Under the pieces are notes generated by a model, which was not told the DNA's origin, did not search any database, and was given only the letters and a program-made list of their open reading frames with translations. Position numbers and translations under genes: made by a program. Positions 1 to 3,966 of a stretch of 6,262 bases of DNA are shown piece by piece (the stretch's first letter is position 1; each line of letters begins with the position of its first letter). The stretch comes from an uncultured Mucilaginibacter sp. (GTDB lineage Bacteria; Bacteroidota; Bacteroidia; Sphingobacteriales; Sphingobacteriaceae): positions 1-6,262 of the forward strand of contig CAMLFI010000159.1 in the NCBI GenBank assembly GCA_946479225.1. The letters run 5' to 3'.

Positions 1-147
1 CAAACAGAAATGCTGGAAAAAGCTTTCCCGGGTTACCAATCGCCGGTAATGGCGTTTGAGATGGGCAAATACATTGCCGATTTTGCTTTAACCGGTCATA
101 AGTTTTTTAATGGTAAGGTATTGCCGGTGGCATTGAGTACGCCCTAA
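1..147 (+). CDS. C-terminal end of a probable short-chain dehydrogenase/reductase (partial)
   Basis: Frame 1 is open from the window edge to a TAA at 145-147 and gives 48 residues. The start and the whole Rossmann and catalytic part lie outside the window. The visible tail runs EMGKYIADFALTGHKFF and then NGKVLPVALSTP. A helix followed by an FxNGKVLPVxLSTP-type ending resembles the C-termini of classical SDR oxidoreductases, where this segment closes the substrate pocket and the subunit interface. The assignment rests on recalled family style only, because no TGxxxGxG or YxxxK motif is available here. It converges on the two small minus-strand genes, with a hairpin between them. If it is not an SDR, the function is unknown. 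The substrate cannot be inferred. Confidence 0.55.
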   Translation, partial: QTEMLEKAFPGYQSPVMAFEMGKYIADFALTGHKFFNGKVLPVALSTP

Positions 148-152
148 ATAAC

Positions 153-180
153 AAAACCCGAACTTGTGTGTCCGGGCTTG
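153..180. terminator. Probable bidirectional terminator hairpin between converging genes
   Basis: An inverted repeat pairs CCCG (157-160) with CGGG (173-176). Flanking A/T pairs extend it, with mismatches, toward AAACCCG...CGGGCTT. Read on the minus strand it is followed by TTTTGTTATTT, a usable U-rich tail. On the plus strand the tail is weaker (CTTGG). It lies just after the SDR stop (147) and beyond the end of the minus-strand gene (206), the expected place for a shared terminator. The stem is short and imperfect, so confidence is moderate. Confidence 0.45.
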
Positions 181-205
181 GTAGTGTCTTTAAATCATTG
201 TTTTT

Positions 206-370
206 CTAAATACAAGAAAATAGCAGCCATGTGGCTCCTACCTGGGCAAGCCAAAAGATAAACATCCATTTAATAATGGCCCGTTGGCCTTGGCGGATAT
301 CTTCGATTAGATATCCAACTTCTTTACGAACGTCCTCTTTGGTAACTATCGTTTCAAGTGCTCCAGCCAT
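206..370 (-). CDS. 54-aa membrane-anchored small protein, paralogue of the adjacent upstream gene
   Basis: Reading the minus strand from ATG at 370-368 to TAG at 208-206 gives 54 residues: a short charged helix with TKEDVRKEVG, then a basic stretch, then KWMFIFWLAQVGATW and a hydrophobic end. The last 20 or so residues form one predicted membrane segment, so the charged N-terminus would be soluble. The start is supported because the preceding gene's TAG (373-371) is immediately followed by this ATG with no intervening base, which suggests translational coupling. The neighbour carries the same TK[ED]D...KWMF[VI]FW pattern, so the two look like tandem duplicates. The layout (charged helix, K-W-M, membrane helix with Q) resembles DUF1640/CCDC90-like bacterial proteins. 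No function is known to me. It is about 40% shorter than its neighbour and lacks that protein's N-terminal region. Confidence 0.7.
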   Translation of the reverse strand: MAGALETIVTKEDVRKEVGYLIEDIRQGQRAIIKWMFIFWLAQVGATWLLFSCI

Positions 371-646
371 CTATTTTTTTAAGATCAGCATAATAACAGC
401 AACAGTTGCACTGAACTGTCCTATCCAAAAAACAAACATCCATTTAACGGAATTGCTGATCTCTTTACTAAGGTCATATTTGACCTTTGCCAGATCATCC
501 TTCGTAGCTAATGATTTTATAGTTGCTTCCACAGATCGTTCTGTTTTGTTATCGATGTATTTAAACATGGCCTCGGTGGTATCGTTACCCAGTTTTTCGG
601 ATAACAACTGGTACAGCCGGGCGGTTTCCTTCGCTTCTAAGTACAT
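371..646 (-). CDS. 91-aa helical protein with a C-terminal membrane anchor (DUF1640/CCDC90-like)
   Basis: The protein has three visible parts. Residues 1-35 form an amphipathic N-terminal region (MYLEAKETARLYQLL and on). Residues about 35-66 are a highly charged helix, probably coiled coil, with ATKDDLAKVKYDLSKEI. Residues about 69-89 form a single membrane segment starting KWMFVFWIGQ and ending in two lysines. This order matches the general plan of bacterial DUF1640/CCDC90-like proteins, which are tail-anchored coiled-coil proteins without a settled role in bacteria. The family link is by resemblance only. The gene is the first of a two-gene unit, and its stop abuts the start of the 54-aa paralogue. 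ATG 646 is the only start that includes the N-terminal helix; the next Met is residue 27. A TATATTTG box (649-656, minus strand) lies just upstream, so the transcript could be nearly leaderless. Confidence 0.7.
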   Translation of the reverse strand: MYLEAKETARLYQLLSEKLGNDTTEAMFKYIDNKTERSVEATIKSLATKDDLAKVKYDLSKEISNSVKWMFVFWIGQFSATVAVIMLILKK

Positions 647-648
647 AA

Positions 649-656
649 CAAATATA
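649..656 (-). promoter_or_regulatory. Candidate Bacteroidota -7 box for the two small membrane-protein genes
   Basis: The minus strand reads TATATTTG, an exact match to TAnnTTTG. It ends only two bases before ATG 646, so transcription from it would begin at or just inside the start codon. I could not see a convincing TTG -33 element at 17-23 bases. The motif is AT-rich and may be coincidental. Confidence 0.25.
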
Positions 657-725
657 AGTAATAATGTGATAAGGTTAGGTTGGTGATGTAGGTTTAGGAT
701 CAGGTATCTTTAGTTGCGTGATATC

Positions 726-826
726 AGTTGGCAGTAAGTAGTTTGCAGTGGGCAGTCGCAATTAAATCAGCATCTCACAAAACCACACCCGGCATAGCTG
801 CGAACTGCCCACTGCAAACTAACAAC
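726..826. repeat. Large imperfect palindrome (REP/MITE-like hairpin) abutting the ssb stop codon
   Basis: AGTTTGCAGTGGGCAGT at 740-756 is the exact reverse complement of 804-820, a 17-bp perfect stem. T739-A821 adds one outer pair. With A803 bulged, 757-759 pairs with 800-802, giving about 21 bp. The outer flanks AGTTG (726-730) and CAACT (823-827) also match in inverse, with a few unpaired bases on the left, so the element spans about 100 bases around a loop of roughly 40 bases. The left arm is built from related words (TTGGCAGT, TTTGCAGT, TGGGCAGT), a style seen in dispersed intergenic palindromes of Bacteroidota. It sits between the ssb stop (829-827) and the small membrane-protein genes, and could also terminate or stabilise the ssb transcript. 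No transposase is present in the window. Confidence 0.75.
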
Positions 827-1165
827 TCACCCTCTCGCTCCCACTTTCAAAAATTCGTGTACTACAACTTCGGTGGCGTAGCGTTTAATGCCGTCTTTAT
901 CAATGTAGCTGCGGTTACTCAATTTCCCTTCAACAACTACTTCATCGCCTTTTTTTAGGATATCGCCTGCAATACCTGCCTGCGCACCCCATATTACCAG
1001 GTTGTGCCATTGCGTTTCGGTAATTTTTTCGCCCTTGTCATTCTTGTAGCTATCGTTAGTAGCGAGCGACATTTTGGTTAATTTCTTGTTACCGTCAAAT
1101 ATTTTTACTTCCGGATCCATACCCAGGTTTCCTACCAGGCGTACGCTGTTCTTTAATGAGTTCAT
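827..1165 (-). CDS. ssb: Single-stranded DNA-binding protein (short, tail-less type)
   Basis: This 112-residue protein is one OB fold. It begins MNSLKNSVRLVGNLGMDPEV and contains the family-typical core around TETQWHNLVIWG (Trp53 and Trp59, the kind of aromatic residues that stack on DNA bases), then GDEVVVEGKL and the last strand with RYATEVVVHEFL. SSB proteins bind single-stranded DNA without sequence preference, protecting it and recruiting partners during replication, recombination and repair. The acidic tail ending in a DLPF-like peptide, used for partner binding in classical SSBs, is absent; the protein ends FLKVGARG. Short tail-less SSBs of about 110 residues are common in Bacteroidota, so this is probably natural and may be a second, accessory SSB. 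ATG 1165 fits the conserved N-terminus. The gene is divergent from the zinc-ribbon gene and shares its operator-rich upstream region. Confidence 0.93.
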   Translation of the reverse strand: MNSLKNSVRLVGNLGMDPEVKIFDGNKKLTKMSLATNDSYKNDKGEKITETQWHNLVIWGAQAGIAGDILKKGDEVVVEGKLSNRSYIDKDGIKRYATEVVVHEFLKVGARG

Positions 1166-1199
1166 AATTGCTTTTTTTTCGTTTTCGTATTTGATGAAA

Positions 1200-1207
1200 C
1201 AAAGGTG
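1200..1207 (-). promoter_or_regulatory. Weak candidate -7 box for ssb
   Basis: The minus strand reads CACCTTTG, one mismatch from TAnnTTTG. Transcription would start near 1193, giving a leader of roughly 28 bases before ATG 1165. No clear TTG -33 element is visible at 17-23 bases. That absence would suit a promoter needing help from a protein bound at the palindromes further upstream, but this is speculative. Confidence 0.25.
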
Positions 1208-1235
1208 CAGCTTGCTAAAAATATTAGTCGGTTAA

Positions 1236-1245
1236 TAAACGTTTA
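1236..1245. promoter_or_regulatory. Secondary palindromic operator candidate (TAAACGTTTA)
   Basis: This is a 10-base perfect palindrome with the same AAACGTTT core as the larger palindrome at 1262-1279. The two centres (1240.5 and 1270.5) lie exactly 30 bp apart, close to three helical turns. The repeated core in one short divergent intergenic region supports a regulatory role. Alone, the motif would be too short to call. Confidence 0.45.
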
Positions 1246-1261
1246 CAATCGATAATAACCG

Positions 1262-1279
1262 TTTGCAAACGTTTGCAAA
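1262..1279. promoter_or_regulatory. 18-bp perfect palindrome, LacI/PurR-type operator candidate
   Basis: TTTGCAAACGTTTGCAAA is its own reverse complement over all 18 bases. The GCAAACGTTTGC core with central CG is the form used by LacI/GalR-family regulators, and closely resembles the PurR box core known from proteobacteria. It overlaps the candidate -33 element (TTTG 1272-1275) of the zinc-ribbon gene, so a bound protein would be expected to repress that gene. It lies about 100 bp from the ssb start. The cognate regulator is not in the window. Confidence 0.55.
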
Positions 1280-1303
1280 TAAATACAACATTGATTACCT
1301 TAG
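1272..1303 (+). promoter_or_regulatory. Candidate promoter for the zinc-ribbon protein gene
   Basis: TTTG at 1272-1275 and TACCTTAG at 1296-1303 (one mismatch from TAnnTTTG) are separated by 20 bases, within the usual 17-23 for Bacteroidota sigma-A promoters. Transcription would start about at the ATG (1308), implying a leaderless or near-leaderless mRNA. Confidence 0.4.
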
Positions 1304-1307
1304 CTTT

Positions 1308-1673
1308 ATGGATACCCAAAAAACCTGCCTGGATTGTGGCACTGTTATACACGGCAGGGCTGATAAGAAGTTCTGTAACGACCTCTGTCGCAACAACTAC
1401 AACAACCAGCTTAACAGCAACAGCTATAACCTGATACGCAACGTTAACAACATATTGAAGCGGAACCGCCGTATTATGGAAGAGCTGAACCCATCAGGTA
1501 AAACAAAAACTACTACCGTTAAAATGGCCGCCAAAGGTTTCAATTTTAAATACTTAACCAACAAGTACGACACCAGCAATGGCAAAACCTACCACTTTTG
1601 CTACGAATACGGCTACCTGCTCCTGGAAGGCGACGAAGTGCTACTGGTAAAACGCGAAGAGAAAACAGAGTAA
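1308..1673 (+). CDS. 121-aa protein with an N-terminal zinc-ribbon-like CxxC...CxxxC motif
   Basis: The N-terminus carries Cys7-x2-Cys10 and Cys23-x3-Cys27 (TCLDCG, then KKFCNDLCRNNY), a four-cysteine set suited to one structural zinc ion. The spacing and the basic, Asn-rich RNNYNNQ that follows resemble small DUF2116-like zinc ribbons. Residues about 38-75 are basic (ILKRNRRIM), which could suit nucleic-acid contact. The C-terminal half (about 75-121) looks like a compact domain with aromatic strands (GFNFKYL, YHFCYEYGYLLL) ending in charged residues. No enzyme motif is seen and the function is unknown to me. I chose ATG 1308 over an in-frame TTG at 1263, because the TTG lies inside the 18-bp palindrome and would put coding sequence over the promoter. 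It is divergent from ssb, so a role in DNA metabolism is possible but not shown. Confidence 0.8.
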   Translation: MDTQKTCLDCGTVIHGRADKKFCNDLCRNNYNNQLNSNSYNLIRNVNNILKRNRRIMEELNPSGKTKTTTVKMAAKGFNFKYLTNKYDTSNGKTYHFCYEYGYLLLEGDEVLLVKREEKTE

Positions 1674-1683
1674 TACCTGCATT

Positions 1684-1730
1684 CTTGCTCCGCTTGCGAG
1701 GGTGAAACAATCGGAACAAAGCGGAACAAG
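1684..1730. terminator. Inverted repeat after the zinc-ribbon gene, possible terminator
   Basis: CTTGCTCCGCTT (1684-1695) pairs with AAGCGGAACAAG (1719-1730), 11 of 12 positions, around a 23-base loop. It starts 11 bases after the stop codon at 1673, where a terminator would be expected, but no T run follows. The right arm is part of a short direct repeat (CGGAACAAAG then CGGAACAAGC, 1712-1731). Confidence 0.4.
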
Positions 1731-1758
1731 CCATTTCGCAATCCATTAATTATCAATT

Positions 1759-1795
1759 ACTTAATTTTTTAAGTAGAACAAAGTGAAACTACTTA
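1759..1795 (+). promoter_or_regulatory. Two mutually exclusive small hairpins in the leader of the Crp/Fnr-like gene
   Basis: ACTTAA-TTTT-TTAAGT (1759-1774) is a perfect 6-bp stem with a 4-base loop. TAAGTAG (1770-1776) pairs perfectly with CTACTTA (1789-1795) around a 12-base loop. The two share bases 1770-1774, so only one can form at a time. They end 10 bases before the start codon at 1805. Both are AT-rich and weak, so they may be chance or a DNA-level binding site rather than an RNA switch. Confidence 0.25.
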
Positions 1796-1804
1796 TTCGT
1801 CAGG

Positions 1805-2365
1805 ATGGAGCAATTTTTAAATAATCTTAATTACATCACGTCACTTTCGGCGGACGCGCAATCAGCACTTATCGCTAAACTAAAAAGGTCTGAATATCAT
1901 AAAGGTGAAATTCTGATTAAAGAACTATCAAAATGCGAGCACTTGTTTTTTATTGAAAAAGGGCTTGCCCGCGCTTATTATTTTAAGGATGGAAAAGACA
2001 TTACCGACTGGTTTGCTGCAGAAGGGATTGTGATAGGCCCCATCATCCGGAACTTTCCCACTAAAACCGGTGCGCATGCAGTTGAAGTGCTTGAGGATAC
2101 TTCAGTTATTTCTATCAGTTTTCAGGATCTGCAGGAACTGTATGATAAATATCATGAGATAGAGCGCTTAGGGCGGATAATTGCCATACAGGCCGTACTT
2201 TCATTACAGCAAAAAATTGATTCGATACAATTTCTAACAGCAAAACAACGCTATCATGATTTTGTAAAAGCTAATCCAACGCTATTACAAAGAGTTTCTT
2301 TAGGGCATATCGCTTCGTTCCTTGGCATGAATCAGGTTACACTAAGCAGGATCAGGAAAAAATGA
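1805..2365 (+). CDS. Crp/Fnr-family-like transcription regulator
   Basis: The protein has 186 residues. Residues about 15-110 have the cyclic-nucleotide-binding jelly-roll pattern: YHKGEILIKE, FFIEKGLARAYYF, then strands through AVEVLEDTSVISIS. A long dimerisation helix follows (about 112-140). The C-terminal helix-turn-helix ends RVSLGHIASFLGMNQVTLSRIRKK. The RxS phosphate-binding motif of cAMP receptors is not evident, so cAMP binding should not be assumed. No Fe-S cysteine cluster is present; there is one Cys, in SKCEHL. The wing after the recognition helix is nearly absent, which is typical of short Bacteroidota members of this group. These genes often sit beside a gene they control, and the glycosyltransferase begins 66 bp downstream on the same strand. 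ATG 1805 follows CAGG and gives the expected N-terminal length. The effector is unknown. Confidence 0.85.
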   Translation: MEQFLNNLNYITSLSADAQSALIAKLKRSEYHKGEILIKELSKCEHLFFIEKGLARAYYFKDGKDITDWFAAEGIVIGPIIRNFPTKTGAHAVEVLEDTSVISISFQDLQELYDKYHEIERLGRIIAIQAVLSLQQKIDSIQFLTAKQRYHDFVKANPTLLQRVSLGHIASFLGMNQVTLSRIRKK

Positions 2366-2431
2366 TTTTTTAGCAATTGTTAAAATTTCTGCTTCTGTAA
2401 ATCAGTTTCTTTGTAGATAATTATATCACAA

Positions 2432-3688
2432 TTGAATATAGGAATATTTACTTATGGAACTCGGGGCGATGTCCAACCATATATCGCTTTGGCATTGGGC
2501 CTTATTAACAACGGTCACCAGGTAACCATTGCAGCGCCAGAAAACTTTAAAGAATTAGTAGAAGGATTTGAGATTTCTTTTCATCCCTTGCCGGGAAACG
2601 TTGAGGAAATGATGAATGGGCCGGAAGGAAAATACTTATTAAAGGCAGAGAACACCATAAAATTGGTTAAGCATTTTTATAAACTACTTAGCCAGGCTAA
2701 GGTACCCTTACGCAAAAGCTACATAGAGGCTTTTAACAAAGTAGATTTTATTATTGCTAATGCCGCAACAATACCCATTACAAGTGCAATTGCCGAAAAG
2801 CAAAATAAGAAGCTGGCCATTACTTACTTTATGCCACCGGTAGTGCCAACCACTGAATTTCCATTGGCCGACTTTGATTTCCTGAATTTCCCATTGTATA
2901 ACAAGTTCACCTATAAACTGGTGCATTTCCTTTTTTGGAAATTTTTAAAATCCGAAGTCAATGAGTTTAGGCAAGAATTAGGTCTGCCTATTTTAAAAGA
3001 AAATCTTGTAAAATACATTGATAGACAAAAGCCACTCGATTTATACTGTTTAAGTCCAAGCCTTATTGCCCCACCTAAAGATTGGGACGATAATCATAAA
3101 ATAACCGGCTTTTTAACGGTCCCGGAAATAAAAAAAGCAACACATTATCATGATGATCCACCAGAATTAAATAACTGGTTGCGACAAGGAGATAAACCTG
3201 TTTACATGGGTTTTGGTAGTAATGGTGTTGGTAATACTGATAAGTTTGTAAACGCTATAAAGGAGGTCTTAAATAAAACCAACGATCGTATTTTATTTTG
3301 TACCGGATGGGCGCAATTTGATAGCCTACCCAAACATAAAAACCTCTTTGTAACAAAATATGTAAATCATGCTTCTGTTTTGCCAAAATGCAAAGCGGGG
3401 GTATTTCATGGCGGTGCGGGAACGTTGGCAGCTATGCTGCGGCACAATCTGCCGGTAATTATTATCTCGTTTTATACCGACCAGCCAACCTGGGGCAAAA
3501 TAATAGAACGGATGAAATTGGGCGTTCATATCCCCGTAAAAAAACTCACTGCTGATAAGCTGATCTCAGCATTGACAAAAGTTCAAACAAAAGAGATAAA
3601 GAATAATGTGGCAATTATTGGGCAGCGAATAAGAAATGAGAACGGACTTGAAAATGCAATAAATGAAATTGAAAATTTCTTCTTTTAG
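2432..3688 (+). CDS. GT1-type glycosyltransferase, sterol/MGT-like
   Basis: This 418-residue protein has the two-Rossmann-domain GT-B layout. The N-terminal acceptor domain opens NIGIFTYGTRGDVQPYIALA, with the GTRGDVQP signature of the Glyco_transf_28-like group (residues 9-16). The C-terminal donor domain has GFGS (260-263), HGGAGT (326-331, the sugar-nucleotide diphosphate loop) and DQPTWG (350-355), all typical of UDP-sugar transferases related to sterol glucosyltransferases. The likely reaction is transfer of a sugar from a UDP-sugar to a hydrophobic or small-molecule acceptor; which acceptor cannot be told. No signal peptide or membrane helix is obvious, so a cytoplasmic or peripheral membrane location is expected. 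The start is TTG: the family's N-terminal strand begins at that codon, and no in-frame ATG lies near. It follows the Crp/Fnr-like gene by 66 bp. The coding sequence is AT-rich compared with the next gene. Confidence 0.88.
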   Translation: MNIGIFTYGTRGDVQPYIALALGLINNGHQVTIAAPENFKELVEGFEISFHPLPGNVEEMMNGPEGKYLLKAENTIKLVKHFYKLLSQAKVPLRKSYIEAFNKVDFIIANAATIPITSAIAEKQNKKLAITYFMPPVVPTTEFPLADFDFLNFPLYNKFTYKLVHFLFWKFLKSEVNEFRQELGLPILKENLVKYIDRQKPLDLYCLSPSLIAPPKDWDDNHKITGFLTVPEIKKATHYHDDPPELNNWLRQGDKPVYMGFGSNGVGNTDKFVNAIKEVLNKTNDRILFCTGWAQFDSLPKHKNLFVTKYVNHASVLPKCKAGVFHGGAGTLAAMLRHNLPVIIISFYTDQPTWGKIIERMKLGVHIPVKKLTADKLISALTKVQTKEIKNNVAIIGQRIRNENGLENAINEIENFFF

Positions 3689-3704
3689 AAACCTCCCATG
3701 TTGG

Positions 3705-3724
3705 TCCGGATTTATAATCCCGGA
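3705..3724. terminator. Weak hairpin after the glycosyltransferase gene
   Basis: TCCGGATT pairs with AATCCCGGA around a 3-base loop if one C is bulged, giving 8 bp. It lies 17 bases after the stop codon at 3688. No T run follows, so it may be a poorly matching terminator or a stabilising 3' stem. Confidence 0.4.
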
Positions 3725-3774
3725 TCAGAATAACATTTAAAATTGGCGGCTATATTATGGTATATCTTAAGGAT

Positions 3775-3890
3775 GCAACACGTGATACACTAAGGCGCAA
3801 CAATTGATACCCCAATAAAATTAGTGCCTTATCGTGAAATCAATCAATACGTTTTATATTAGCGGCTACCATTTGTAACCAAATTGATAC
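3775..3890 (+). repeat. Three copies of a TGATAC-containing motif upstream of the beta-barrel gene
   Basis: GCAACACGTGATAC (3775-3788), GCAACAATTGATAC (3797-3810) and AACCAAATTGATAC (3877-3890) share CAA/CCA followed by TGATAC at fixed spacing. The first two start 22 bp apart, about two helical turns, and the third lies 80 bp further. The cluster occupies the 278-bp region before ATG 3967, which has no other feature apart from the hairpin at its left end and a repeated ATT(A/G)GCGGCTA (3742-3752 and 3858-3868). The motifs may be operator sites, but the protein is unknown and the similarity is short. Confidence 0.35.
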
Positions 3891-3966
3891 AGACCATTGC
3901 TGCTAAAGCATAAACCCATTCAACACTAAAAAATTAACAAAACTATCTGACTGAAAAATTTATTGC

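Noticed and set aside
231..686. 151-residue open frame on the + strand
   Set aside because: It lies opposite the two paralogous minus-strand genes. Its product is a low-complexity Ser/Ile mixture with no family pattern, while the minus strand shows a conserved membrane motif twice.
827..850. Loss of the SSB acidic tail through insertion of the palindrome
   Set aside because: The palindrome abuts the stop, which is suggestive, but SSBs of about 110 residues ending without an acidic tail are common in Bacteroidota, so truncation need not be invoked.
728..958. 76-residue open frame on the + strand
   Set aside because: It runs through the palindrome and antisense into ssb. The ssb frame is unmistakable, so this one is a shadow.
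1263..1307. TTG 1263 as the start of the zinc-ribbon gene
   Set aside because: The 15 extra codons overlap an 18-bp palindrome and the candidate promoter. ATG 1308 gives a normal zinc-ribbon N-terminus.
1546..1746. 66-residue minus-strand frame rich in Arg and Cys
   Set aside because: It is antisense to the zinc-ribbon gene and crosses the 1684-1730 hairpin. It shows no recognisable domain.
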